A DNA stretch of 64,000 bases from Diploptera punctata (GCA_030220185.1 JASPKZ010008348.1:1054001-1118000), one strand, 5' to 3'; counted from the stretch's first letter, positions 1 through 10,470 are shown. Translations and numbers: made by a program. Notes: generated by a model from the letters alone, not told the origin.

Positions 1-1745
1 TGGAACCATGTGTATTATCTCAGAGATATTCATAGAAGCATGTGGGAAGACCCAGATGGAGAAACTGTTAATCAGACCAATCACATCCTTATACGAGATA
101 AAAAATGAATTAAATTTAATGGATATCAGTTACTTCAGAGGAGTTAGTATTGACTCAGATCATTGTATAGTTATATTTATTATTCGTCATAGAATATCTG
201 GTTATAAAAGAAGAAATACACATCAAGATAAATTCAAAGAAACCATAAAACTAAACATTTGATGGATTAAAACATGAGAACTTCAAAATGACACAAACAC
301 AAAAAAAGAAAAATAAAACGGAAAGATTATAGAACTAGGAAGGAAGAAAGAACAGATAATAATATAACAATATATGAACAGTGAAAATTAAATTAAAACA
401 ATAATTATTAAAACAGCCGAGATCGTGCTAGGGACAAGCGACAAAACAAAAATAAATAACTGGTTTGATGAGGAAAGTCAATTAGTGACACGGGAGAAGA
501 AGAAAACCTGCTCAACAATGCGACAAAGAGGATCCTTAAGAAAATCTAAAGAAGAATTTAGAACTAGAAGAAGATTGTGCACACAATAAACAAAAGAGCA
601 TATTGCAACCAATACTTGAAAGACTTAAAAGGTTTTAAAATCACTAATAACAATATATATTTTAAAAAAATTGATAATTCAAATAGGAAAAGTTTTAAAC
701 TTTTAAACATATAATAACTATGTGTAAGAGCAATTAATGAATTACTGTAAGTGGAAAAAATGAAATTTTGAAATGATTGGTTGAACATTTTACTTTCAAA
801 TATTAATTCCAATATACTCTAGGACAATAAAAAAAAATTGTCAAGGGTATGATGATTTCAATAATAATAGTAATAATAATAAGTTACTGAAAAAGAGGTC
901 AGAGATAATTGCATCTCTTCTAACATGAAAAATAATAAAGGATCTGGAGTGGATGGAATCCAATCAAAACTTCTCAAGAGTGGAACGAATGAATTAATGC
1001 AAGTGATTTATGAACTGATTGAGGTCATTTGGTTGAATGAAGCAATCTGTGATAATTTGGAGAATAAGAGTCATCTGCCCATTACACAAAAATCAGACAG
1101 AAATATCTACAATAAAACAGAGGCATAACATTATTAAGTACTACTTATAAGATTTTTTTCCTAAAGTGTTATACAACAGGCTATTACCATATTAAGAATA
1201 TGTCATAGTGATCTATCATGTTGGCTTCAGAATAGGTAATTGATATCTGAGTATATTTATATTCTCAGACAAATCATTGAAAAAAACATATGAACAAAGT
1301 ATTAAGACCCATTAACTATTTTTTGATATTTCATCGGCATATGATACCTTGTATAGAACTAGTCTTCACAATGTGAAGATGGAGTTGAAAATTCCTATGA
1401 AACTAGTGAGACTAATTAAAGCTTGCATGAATGACTGCCAATGTCATATAAAACTGCATTCTGTTCTATTCTAATATTTTGAAATAACGAATGGACTAAG
1501 ACAAGCTGATCCAGTAGCCTGTGTTTTATTTAATATTGCTCTAGAGAAAGTTATAAGAGATTCTGATTTACAAACTAGAAGAACAATAGTCTGTAAATCA
1601 ACTCAAACTATGCTGATGATGTAGACATAATAGATAGATCAGAGGATGATATCTTGAGAACCTATTTGGCTAAGATAATGGTTTGAAAATGAATGTTAAA
1701 ACCGAATATATGATTACACTAGTTAACAAATTTCAACTTTTTATC
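1..1745 (+). mobile_element. Decayed non-LTR retrotransposon (endonuclease end to reverse transcriptase)
   Basis: This is a broken LINE read on the plus strand in pieces. At 8-262 the frame carries RGVSIDSDHC, the pattern that ends the APE-type endonuclease domain of many LINEs (RGAxxDSDHxLV). At 925-1128 it carries KNNKGSGVDGIQSKLLKSG, the start of a reverse transcriptase domain. Around 1320-1560 come FFDISSAYDT and GLRQADPVACVLFNIALEKVI, and the catalytic box YADD is at 1609-1620. Frameshifts, stops and AT-rich filler separate the pieces, so no protein is made. The 3' end fragment at 4881-5375 may be the same element, split by later insertions. The domain identity is clear; the clade (RTE-like or relative) is inferred. 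Confidence 0.8.
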
Positions 1746-2214
1746 TGCCACATGGACAAAAACATATAGTTTTATATAAATCAGACCTCCTGAACACGAA
1801 AATTACATTAACACGTAATATTTTCCTGTGACAGATTCTAGTAAAAATGACAGAAAATCTACTTTCATTTAAATTAATTGTAAAAATTTCACAACTATAA
1901 TTAATTTAATTATGTAATTACATTATAAAATGCCTTAATTTTACATATTAGGTATTATAAAAGGAATAAATGTGTGCTACTATTGACAAATTGACTTTAA
2001 TCCTCAGTAAAATGGAATAAAATGATGTAATTTTTGCTATAAACTAAACAATTTGGAATTAAGAAATCCTAAGAATTAATAGTTAAAAACCCTCTGTAAT
2101 ACTACTTATTAACTGAAACATGCAGGTAATATGGATTATAAATTTGACAGCTACTTTTAAAATAAAATAAAATAAGACTACAGTTAATTCTTCCTCTTAT
2201 AGTGTGTGTCAGTC
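1746..2214. other. AT-rich stretch without a recognisable gene
   Basis: Very AT-rich, with stops in all frames. It may include the degraded RT thumb of the preceding LINE, but I see no alignable motif. Confidence 0.5.
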
Positions 2215-4248
2215 TCCCCTAAATAAAAACCAGCAATAGTCGCCCATCATGTGAGGATCCTATGTACCTTGATATCTCTGCTCCATTTTCTGAACGTTGA
2301 GGTGAAATATTTCCCTTGCTCGTCACTGACGGATAACAGAAACCAAATTCTCAGGGGAAAATTCTAGGTGCAAATGGAGAAAATGAATTTTTAGAGACGT
2401 TATGCATCCTAGTTTAAGGTAACTCTCCAGAAGTTCTTGAACCAACTGTCGATCATTTTCGGCTTTATTATTTCTCAGAAACCATTCACTACCTCACATA
2501 AGGCCTTGCAGGCTGCTAGCTCTCTATCATTTAATATTCTCTCAAAAGTATCATCATGTACAAGTCTTCAAATTTGGGGGCCAATGAATATTCCCTCTTT
2601 CACTTTTGCATCACTAAGCTTTGGAAACTGACTTCTAGATATGCAAAACCTTCTCAATCCTTGTCCATGGCTTTAACAAAATTTTCATCAGGTCTAATTT
2701 TATATTCAAAGAGGACAGTAGTACTTTATTAGAATTCACTAATGTAATGTATTTAACATTATGTTGTCCTGATACATTCATTTCTCTGGGAGGCCAGTCT
2801 TTTACAGTATAGTGTGATCCAGTTTCTCTACTATCCCACAAACAAAGAAAACAACAATACTTCATTAAAACCCCCTTGCAGGCCTATAGCATTATGGCAG
2901 TGGCCTTTAAATATCTGCAAATTTGCCAACAATACTTGTTATATTGAATTATATTTAACAAGATAGACAGACTTTCATGTGTTTCCTTCATTTCTACTAA
3001 ATGCACTACAGATATTGAAGGTTTTCTGTTTTCATTCTGTAACAATACTGCTTTGGGACTTGCTCTTGAAGAATCAATAAACAGTCTCCATTCTTCAGGG
3101 ATGTGTTGAAATCCAAGCTCATCTATTAAACCGTCTATATTTATACGTGCACAGAGAGCATTTTCCATTACATAATAGCCAGAAAATTGTTCATGTCTCT
3201 TCCGGAAATAAGAAATTCTAGTACTGGGGGCAAGTAGATTCCATTCTTGAAGTGGTGATCCAAGCACTTCAGCCTGCTGCTTCCTGAGATACATATCTCT
3301 AACTAAGTCATTCAGTCTAGCTTGATTAACCAGGAGGGGTTTCTTTTCATGTTCTGGGCTATAGTTTGGATGAGAGGAAGTGGCTGGTTTCGGTAACTCA
3401 TCTCTTTGTTCTTCTTGTGGAGATGACTCTTCTAACTGTGTAGGTTGACTAGGGATTGGGAGTTCAGGTCCATGTGGAGGTCAGGTCTTATAGCAGATGG
3501 AACATTGGGGTACTGAATATTAGATTTAATCCTTTTAGAATGTCCCCCAATTTTCCGATTCCGATTGAGGGTCTTTCCACTTTTCAGCGGTTGCCCTTTT
3601 ACCAGCCAGCTGCTGGTCTTCATATCCACATGTGTCAATCACAGTGGTAGATGATCAACAGCCAGTGAGGGGTGACATGTGGTTAGCATGTCGAGTCCCC
3701 CAGCCGTTATAGCTGGTTCCTCAACCTGGAGCCGCTACTTATTGTAGCTACCCAATTGCCTCACGATGCTGGGTGGGCACCGGTCCCATACTGGCCGAAA
3801 TACCATGAGAAAATGTCTTCCCCCATGGAGACTCGAACCAGCGCAAGTCCCGTAGCTCTGCGCCAAGGCTTCCTACCTTAACCGCTCGGCTACGGCGCGG
3901 GACCCCAATTTTTATTAAGCAAAAATAATAATCTTGTGCATGGCTAGTTGGTTCACGTCAGACCATTGAGACCGCGAAAGGCATAGCATGGGTTTTGTCA
4001 CCACTTTTCCACTTAATTGGATTTGAATAACTCGTTACACAACACACATTCCGAGCCCACACGTTGTTTTCATTACCAACACGACATCCAAAATAATTGT
4101 AATACGCCTCTTTTAATGTTTCTATTAAAGATCGAAGTTGATTTATAATAGTAAACTGTCCACACACGTAACAGAAATTATTTGGGGAATTAACACAAGC
4201 ACGGCGTAATTTTTTCATTGCAGTGAAAGTTAAAACTGTAGGAAGCAA
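2215..4248 (-). pseudogene. Decayed copy of a multicopy insect orphan protein family (FLCLWDSR family)
   Basis: I recognise this as a copy of an uncharacterised protein family found in many copies in insect and other invertebrate genomes. Reading on the minus strand, the N-terminal cysteine-rich part runs from about 4218 to 3913 (FCYVCGQF, YYFCLIKIG). A linker follows at 3544-3432 (YPNVPSAIRP), then the core at 3294-2884 (EWRLFIDSSRASPKAVLL), then 2865-2635 (FLCLWDSR, VKDWPPRE) and a tail to about 2215 (GIFIGPQ, IHFLHLHL). In-frame stops and frameshifts interrupt it in several places. A SINE at 3555-3902 splits the N-terminal part. The start is probably the Met at 4218 (MKKLRR), with 4248 an upstream Met. 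No biochemical function is known to me; the multicopy habit suggests a transposon-borne gene, but that is inference. Confidence 0.8.
3555..3902 (-). mobile_element. tRNA-derived SINE (SINE-1) with 10-bp target duplication
   Basis: On the minus strand the element starts with a class II tRNA-like head (A box GTAGCCGAGCGG, B box GGTTCGAGTC) followed by a body of about 250 bp. It is flanked by the direct repeat CCCCAATTTT at 3545-3554 and 3903-3912, the signature of target-primed insertion. It interrupts the orphan-family pseudogene between YYFCLIKIG and GHSKRIKSN. The same body appears at 6755-6915, 37530-37806 and, in tandem, at 63181-64000. Confidence 0.85.
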
Positions 4249-4880
4249 AAATCACTTAACACATTTTTCAGAGACATAGCCTAACTCAAACTAAAGCAAA
4301 AATCTGAACTTTTAATGTCGAAACCCCACCTTACCCCATACTCAGCCATTTCCTGTCGGCCGAACACTTACAACAATAAAGTAATAAATTTCACTACTCC
4401 CTTCCTCGAAAAGTACTACACATCTCTGGGGATCTTCAGGCATGTAAGAATGGACAAATTGTTGTGCAAACTGGCATTAAGGAAGATAGTAAAGCTCCAC
4501 AATTTGTTAATAATTAATAATAATTATAATTATAATAATTTATGTATACTAACTTCAATTTTTTTCATATTTTTTAGATATATTTTAGTGATTTCCTAAA
4601 AAAATTGAGGGTGATGGAACATTTTCATATCAAATTCATAAATAGCACATAAAACTTGATCATATGCATGTTGTTTGAAACATGTAGCAAAAAACCTTGT
4701 TAACTAGTGTTATTGGTAACAAAAAAGTAATCTAACATAAATAACCCATATAAATATTAACGCAGATTTCAGAGGGTTTATTGTTTTGTGTATTTTGGTT
4801 CCTTAATTAGTTATACAAACAACATCATTCAAGAAATTGGGTAGAGAATTCAAAATGCCAATACAGTATACTTCTGATTA
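4249..4880. other. AT-rich stretch without a recognisable gene
   Basis: Upstream flank of the orphan-family pseudogene. It holds AT-rich low-complexity sequence (TAATAATTATAAT runs near 4510-4545). I see no coding signature. Confidence 0.5.
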
Positions 4881-5375
4881 TTGAGTCAGTGTAAGTCAAG
4901 GCATGTCACAAGAGAAACAAAATGTAATATATATAAAACTCTAGTAGAAATAGTATTAATATATGGCAATGAAACTTGGACCTGGTCCCAGAGTTCATTT
5001 GAGAAGATTTTTTTCTTAATAGGTAAAGATTTTTAAAAAATGGCCCAATATATGACAAGAGAGAATTATTCATAAGATATAACTCTGAGATCTCTCAATT
5101 GTGTAAAACTCCTGATGTGGTTATGTCAATTAAACTTTCAAAATTGTGATGGGCAGGGAACATACTAAGAATGATTGAATATGAAGTACCCAAGAAAATT
5201 ATGGAATGTAAATTTGAAGGAAAAAAATAATATGGGATAACTGAGTGTAAATTGGATGGATGGAATTTTGGAGGATCTGAAGAAGCTGAGAATTGAGGGA
5301 TGGTGGCTGATTGCCAGAGACAGAGAAGCCTGGAAAAACTATCTGACGGAAGCCTTAGCTCGAATTGGGCTGTAA
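4881..5375 (+). mobile_element. LINE 3' end fragment
   Basis: The plus strand encodes YGNETWTW near 4960 and ends with a frame from 5253 to the stop at 5373-5375 that reads WMDGILEDLKKL, GWWLIARDREAWKNYL and EALARIGL. This is the usual carboxyl end of a LINE ORF2 (W..VARDR..WR). The middle is frameshifted. Confidence 0.8.
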
Positions 5376-5562
5376 TGTTACGGCTGATGATGTTGGCACT
5401 GTTAACATTAATTTTTAACCATCCCTTATATAATTCTAAACCTTATACCATAAGGTCCATTTCTTGATATGTTTGAAGTTTCTCTAAAATTTCTAAACAT
5501 TTATATTATTGACGATTTTATTATTAATTTAACACTTCTCATGAGGATTGAGACATCCGATG

Positions 5563-5994
5563 TTATATTTGAAGAGAAAATTTTTTGGCCGAGACCGGCG
5601 GGGCCGCCAGTCCGACGTGGCCCCGGAACTGAGCCTGAAGCTTCGGCTGCTACATGTCGTCAGTCGTCGAACCCGTGACCCTCTGGCTTTCCTTCCGGGA
5701 GCCAAGTGTGCTCTACCAACTGAGCTACCAGAGGCGAGTTACGATCTAGACGCAAATTTTTCTCTTATGTATGTTGTAATTCCCTCGCGCCAAATGCTTG
5801 AAACCATAGCTTCTATCTTTGCAAATGGCGGCTTCTTAGTTAAGAAGACAACATACATACATAAGAGAAAAATTTGCGTCTAGATCGTAACTCGCCTCGG
5901 TAGCTCAGTTGGTAGAGCACTTGGCCCGGAAAGCCAAGGGTCACGGGTTCGAGTCCCGGTCTAGGCAAAAAATTTTCTCTTCAGATATAATTTA
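5563..5994. repeat. Foldback element with tRNA-like sequences in both arms
   Basis: The outer ends are inverted (TATATTTGAAGAGAAAATTTT left, AAAATTTTCTCTTCAGATATA right). Inside each arm lies a tRNA-like unit pointing towards the outer end. Next come inner inverted copies of GAGTTACGATCTAGACGCAA and of a segment containing CATACATAAGAG, with a unique loop of about 70 bp (about 5780-5845). The left arm is more diverged and carries an extra GC-rich stretch (5590-5670). A compact relative is at 51941-52166. Confidence 0.75.
5894..5966 (+). tRNA. tRNA-like unit inside foldback element
   Basis: A 73-nt unit with a good RNA polymerase III A box (TAGCTCAGTTGG) and B box (GGTTCGAGTCC). The D stem is GCTC/GAGC and the T stem is intact, and the acceptor pairs in six of seven positions. 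The anticodon arm is odd: it needs a 6-bp stem with a 7-base loop, or a 5-bp stem with 9 bases, and position 33 is C rather than U. It is part of a repeated inverted element, so a translating tRNA is unlikely. Confidence 0.45.
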
Positions 5995-6061
5995 TATTAT
6001 TCTCTATAAAAAAAACTTAGATTTGATATCATATTGATATATTGTGGTTTTTATTTTGCAG

Positions 6062-6157
6062 GAAGTGAAAGAGGAGACAATATCTGAAGCAGAACAAACT
6101 GAATTTGTTGATATGAAAGAGGATATTATTCCACCTTCAGAGGAAGTAGAACCCAAG
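6062..6157 (+). CDS. Internal acidic exon of zinc-finger gene (unit 1)
   Basis: A 32-codon phase-0 exon flanked by a pyrimidine-rich tract with acceptor TTTTGCAG and by donor AAG|GTAATT. The peptide is strongly acidic (EVKEETISEAEQTE, then VDMKEDIIPPSEEVEPK). Its VKEE matches the sumoylation consensus, common in the acidic leaders of insect C2H2 proteins. It probably belongs to the transcript ending at the finger exon 22208-23044, about 16 kb downstream, because the orientation, phase and exon style agree. The intervening intron is full of transposons. The first exon with the start codon would lie upstream of this point and is not visible. Confidence 0.65.
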
Positions 6158-6750
6158 GTAATTTTTTTAATTTGTATATTTACATTTGTTTACTTTGTAC
6201 TTGTAACAGGTACAACTGTAGAAGACCTGTATAAATGTTGCTTCTCATACATGCAGTGATGACATTGAGTACCAACTGTTCAGAATTTTAATTCAGTCAA
6301 GACAACATTTCGCTATATAACACTATGTTAATTGCTCTTGACTCTCGTTGTAAGTTCGTTTTGTATTTCTTTATGGAAATATAATGAAAGAAGGGCTTCC
6401 TATGTGTTCCTGCTCCTTCTCAAAGCCCCTGGGTGGTAGGCAAAGATGTTTGCATATGCAGTAAATCTTAAACTTTACATGTCCTCTGAGATACTAAATT
6501 AGCAACAGGAAAGTCAAATCTCATTTCTGCACCATGAAAATAGCAGCTTTTGGAACTAAAAAAATCCAAATACCTAATTTTGAAAGTTCACAGTGGAATG
6601 CATGTCTGTCATGGCCAAAAGTGCAATAATAAAACATTAAAAAATTTTTAAAACATGAAAAACTATTAATACTCTTATTTTGAATGAAGTCTAAGTAACC
6701 AGTAAAAATGTTTAGTTTTACAGTATTAGGAGTTGACAATTATAACACAC
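6158..6750. other. Presumed intron start, no gene seen
   Basis: Follows the donor site of the 6062-6157 exon. AT-rich with no repeat family I can name. A (CA)n tract occurs at about 6747-6760. Confidence 0.45.
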
Positions 6751-6754
6751 ACAC

Positions 6755-6915
6755 ACACAGCTAAACGGCTGTGGGGCCCAACATTCTGACCACATGTTAC
6801 TCCAAAACTTGTTAGATGATCATCTGTCTCTGTTATTAATATATATAATGTTGAGACCAGCAGTTGGCTTTGATTCCAAGGACCTTCCTGTTGCTCCACA
6901 TACATGTAGGGTGAA
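6755..6915 (-). repeat. Diverged SINE-1 fragment
   Basis: CTAAACGGCTGTGGGG, GACCACATGTTACTCC, GATGATCATCTG and GAGACCAGCAGTTGGCT match, in order, the reverse strand of the SINE-1 body at 3555-3770. The tRNA head is absent. Confidence 0.55.
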
Positions 6916-7031
6916 GTCTGAAACAGTCATTGTCCATTTTTTTCAAGAAAGAGTATTAATATCATTAAATGTATAAAAATTAGTTGCCTTCACTTTATCT
7001 GTAATAAAATGAGCTTTTTTTTGTATTGCCT

Positions 7032-7330
7032 CAGGTCGCGGGCGTCGCGGGTTCAAACCCGGCTGGGGTTGATTGATTTTTTAGGATGGAAAAATCCAAG
7101 GAGCAAGTCCTCCGGGAGGGTCTTTTTGCCGTGGGTCCTGAGTCTAAAGATTTTCAGGCTGATAAAAAATCCTTAAGCCTGAATGAAAAGGCCTCTAAGC
7201 AAAATTTACCGAATTTTCTGTCCTAGTACTACCTTGGTTTCTTAGATGTCAGTTTGAGGTGGAACGCTGACCACAGACACTCAAAATTACATCTATACGA
7301 AAACAAGTGTAACTAAATTAGTATGGTTCA
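7032..7330 (+). repeat. tRNA-derived SINE remnant (SINE-2)
   Basis: A B-box-like GGGTTCAAACCC in a tRNA-like T arm (CGTCGCGGGTTCAAACCCGG) is followed by a moderately GC-rich body unlike the AT-rich flanks (AGTCCTCCGGGAGGGTC, GTGGGTCCTGAGTC). The 5' part with the A box is missing or too diverged. No second copy in this window confirms the family. Confidence 0.4.
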
Positions 7331-7526
7331 AATTCTTCCTTGTAGGGGGAAGCGCCTAAATCTCAGTTAAGGGAAATATGGGCTTACAAGATACAAGAAG
7401 AAGATTATGTTAAATATTATTTTTTACAATTCTGTTAAGATTATATCATAGATTAACTACCTTAAAAGTTAAATACAGAAAAATCAGCAAAATGTAAAAA
7501 AAGCACTTTTAACTGTAACCCTACAA

Positions 7527-7568
7527 TCGCGCGCGCGCGCGCGCACACACACATACACATATATATAT
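7527..7568. repeat. Compound (CG)n(CA)n(TA)n microsatellite
   Basis: Alternating purine-pyrimidine DNA: about eight CG steps, then CA steps, then TA steps. It directly abuts the terminal inverted repeat of the transposon that follows. Confidence 0.9.
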
Positions 7569-8817
7569 GGGTGATACTGAATGAGTGCAGATTTTTCCTG
7601 TAGAGAAAGGGAACATCCATATAAGCAGTAACACAGTGAGCCATGGGTCGAAAATGCATTGTTATGGGTCTACAGAGAAAAAACGCATTTAAAGTTGTTG
7701 AACACATTGTTGCCTATTTATTAATTCTAAGAAAAATCGAAGGTATTACATGTTATTTTACATTAATTGTTGGAAATGGCGACCATTAACCTGGATGCAC
7801 AGCTCCACGCATCTCACCTCGGATTGGTGAACTCTAATAAGCATATGTGGATGCTCCCTGATTTCTGCAGCTGCTGCTACGATCCTTGCTGCAAGCTCTG
7901 CTTCTGAGTTCACAGGGTCTCGTAGATACCCTCATGGGTAAATTCGGCCTCGTCTCTCCACAACACAATTGCGGTAAAATCGGTAATATGCAGTCGCTGC
8001 TGTAAGTACCAGTGACAAAACACAGTTTGAAGACGGAAGTCATACCCCCAAGATCTCTAAGTTTGTTAAGTTTGAAAGGATGGTGACCATCTTCATGAAG
8101 AATGTTCCAAACATTATATTTACTAATGTGAAGGCATAGCGCCACTGCTGGAAGGACTGTTGTTGAACTCCTCCAACACTCCTCTTCAATATCTGGTGTA
8201 CACACCCATGGTTTTCTACCACAAATATGATAATTTACATTGACAGAATCATTTTCTCTTATTCGTCGATCAATTGCAAGAATTATTCTTGGATTTGGTA
8301 TTTGTCTGTTTGGGAAGTGCTCTGCATAAATCCTTTGAGCTCCAGTGACACCATATGCAAGAGGCATGTCAGTGAGTTCTGACCACGTAAAACGATACAT
8401 GTTTAAGAATGTTATTAGTTTACATACTCCTACACAATACGCTGATTTAGGCTGAACTAAATGGAGAGGTCGTGAAGACAAATGTAAGAATTGTGATTCC
8501 TTCTCTTCATTTCTTTGTATACTAAAAGCCGTGTCAACAGAAAGGTATAAGAATGTAAACAAATAACCAAAGTATGTATACAGTTTATTGTACAAACAAG
8601 TACATGGCAGAATCGAGTGTCTACATGCATGTACCAGCTTCTATTTTCCTTGCAATTACCTTAATAAACAACATTTTGTCATAGAACAATTTAAATGCAT
8701 TTTTATTCTGTAGACCATTAACAATGAATTTCTGACCCAAGGTTCGAGTTAAAATACTTGTATGGATGTTCCCTACCACCATATGAAAAATCTATACTCA
8801 TTTCGGTAACACTCTGT
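7567..8817. mobile_element. Internally deleted IS630/Tc1-like transposon with ~140-bp terminal inverted repeats
   Basis: The ends at 7567-7708 and 8678-8817 are inverted copies of about 140 bp, sharing GGGAACATCCATA, GTCTACAGA and AATGCATTTAAA. The right end reads ACTCTG|TATATA, consistent with TA-targeted insertion; the left end is blurred by TA repeats. The interior encodes a truncated transposase on the minus strand. Confidence 0.8.
7765..8400 (-). pseudogene. IS630/Tc1-like transposase, central catalytic core deleted
   Basis: From the Met at 8400 the minus strand encodes the usual N-terminus (SELTDMPLAYG, RIYAEHFPNRQIPNP, DRRIRENDSV), then HISKYNVWNILHEDGHHPF. This is the helix-turn-helix part of the insect family whose members start with an LxDMxLxYG motif. 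A frameshift follows. The frame then reads WRDEAEFTHEGI, the first catalytic Asp region, and jumps straight to YETxVNSEAELAARI, which normally sits after the third catalytic residue. The HDGAPPH and SPDLxPLD segments are gone, so the protein cannot be active. Confidence 0.75.
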
Positions 8818-9095
8818 ATATATATATATATAATTTTATATAAAGCTGCATTTATTTTAAAAAAGATTGATGAAGAAGATTTGTAAGTTTTTTTTTGTTC
8901 AAAAATATTCATTTGACCAACTTCAATAATTACATTCCCTCAGAATTCTCTAATAAACATGTGGATTTTTCACAGATTTTGTTGTTTGTGTTCAGTTTTC
9001 ATTTTTGTCTTAAATATTTTGTCTCATTTTCTTTGGTCCTTATGCAAACAAAATTAATTATATCGTCAACAATGTGAAGATGTTTTATGCAACAT
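8818..9095. other. AT-rich spacer
   Basis: A (TA)n tract followed by AT-rich sequence. No gene or repeat family is recognised. Confidence 0.5.
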
Positions 9096-9098
9096 TAA

Positions 9099-9705
9099 GG
9101 GTCGCATGTTTGGACGCATTAGACAGTAAAATGCCTTCTCTGCTGAGCAAGTTGTATGCTAATACGATTTTGCTTACTCAGAAATCTGTTCATGCGATAA
9201 TAATTGGTTAAATTTGTAAGCTACCTGCGGAGGTAGCTTAAATGAGCAACTCAAATTAAAATCCCGAAGGGAACCGAACGGGAACTGATGGTAATCGATG
9301 TACTTTGCTGCTTTATCCAACATTTATCCAAGATGTCGGACCTTGAAGACTTCGATCATGTTTTCGGTATACACGGAGAAGAGGAATTTGATAGAGTCTA
9401 CCAAAGAATTCAACTGGAAGAACAGGAGAATCGGCGTAATATTGCGTGTCGCAGACGTGTTTGTATACGGTATTATTTGCGGGATGCAAGCATAAATGAA
9501 TTCCTCTATAGCAGACGAAAATAACGGAAGTGGTTTTATCGCTGAGAATTCTGGGTAATTCGTTGCCAATATTACGAAAACGTCGACTCTCGTGCATGAC
9601 TGATAAGTCGGCCGTTAATTCGTTCTCAGCAATTGCTCACAGTGAATCAGCTCACTAGTGATTGGAAGTAACTTGAGTAGAGAGTAATGTTCTAACATAC
9701 GACCC
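9099..9705 (+). mobile_element. PIF/Harbinger-like non-autonomous element, copy 1
   Basis: Inverted ends GGGTCGCATG and CATACGACCC are bounded on both sides by TAA (9096-9098 and 9706-9708), the 3-bp A/T target duplication typical of PIF/Harbinger elements. At 607 bp it carries a 63-residue ORF. A second copy lies at 27484-28048 in the opposite orientation. Confidence 0.7.
9333..9524 (+). CDS. 63-residue ORF of the Harbinger-like element
   Basis: A short acidic then basic peptide starting MSDLEDFDHVFGIHGEEEFD and ending in a basic stretch (RRNIACRRRVCIRYYLRD). The second copy at 27644-27835 encodes the same 63 residues with three visible differences. The open frame and near identity are seen directly. 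By placement and composition it may be the N-terminal stub of a Harbinger transposase or its partner protein. No catalytic motif is present. The upstream Met at 9288 is in frame, but the Met at 9333 is the one both copies share. Confidence 0.45.
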   Translation: MSDLEDFDHVFGIHGEEEFDRVYQRIQLEEQENRRNIACRRRVCIRYYLRDASINEFLYSRRK

Positions 9706-9754
9706 TAAGAGTGAATTGTGTACCAGGATTACTTTTACATAATTTATTGACAAA

Positions 9755-10080
9755 CATATGCTGATTTAAAAAGGGCATACAACTCAAAGAAGAAGGAAAA
9801 TTAGTATTTCATCTTGTTGAAATTTGGTATACCTAAAAAGTTGGATATTCGAATGTGTCTACGAGATACTAAAAAAAAAAGTATCGCTACACAAACAATT
9901 TTCAGATCCTTTTCAATTTCGTGACTTGTTAAAGAAAGGAGATGCACCATTTCCTCTGTTATTCATTTTTATGCTACAGTATTCCATCAAATCTTAAGAA
10001 TGGTATTAATCAGTTATTAGTGTATGCTGATGATGTAGTAAGTTAGTTGATACTGAGGAAATAGTATAAATCAACATACA
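9755..10080 (+). mobile_element. LINE reverse-transcriptase fragment
   Basis: Plus-strand remnants include a degraded IPKKLDIRMCL segment and GINQLLVYADDVV, with the catalytic YADD near 10022-10033. The wording matches the minus-strand LINE at 32050-35275 (GINKLLVYADDVV), so it is probably the same family. Several frameshifts. Confidence 0.7.
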
Positions 10081-10470
10081 CATTGTCTTTTACTAGCCTT
10101 GGCTTTGCTGTCCTCTAAGGCATGGAAAGAGAATTTAGCCTCTCTAAACTTAATATAAATTGATATATTATCTACATTTAAATGCTGCCAAAAAGAAGGA
10201 TATATATATACTATTATATAAATAGACTGAAGTATAAGATATTAAAAGAAATTTCCAGGACATTTTATTGTGTTACTTCCCCGACATACTCTTTTATGTG
10301 TTTGTTTTACTGAATAGACATTTAGCTCTATAAAACTCAAATCAGTCATAATCATTATGATTGGTAATTTATGTTTTCAGTAACACCTGTAGCAGTAGTG
10401 GCTTTTCAGGTGAACTGAGTGAAGTGCCACTTAACCTATTTTCTAATTATATAACTACAATTATTTTCTT
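10081..10470. other. No recognisable gene
   Basis: AT-rich sequence between the LINE fragment and the palindrome. Nothing identifiable. Confidence 0.5.

Noticed and set aside
5548..5883. 111-codon open frame
   Set aside because: It runs through the tRNA-like foldback element and encodes nothing recognisable.
5894..5966. Calling the foldback units functional tRNA genes
   Set aside because: C at position 33, an over-long anticodon arm and an acceptor mismatch, plus location in a repeated inverted element, argue for tRNA-like repeats.
8678..8912. 64-codon minus-strand ORF near the transposon end
   Set aside because: It lies mostly in the terminal inverted repeat and flanking TA tract; there is no protein-like pattern.
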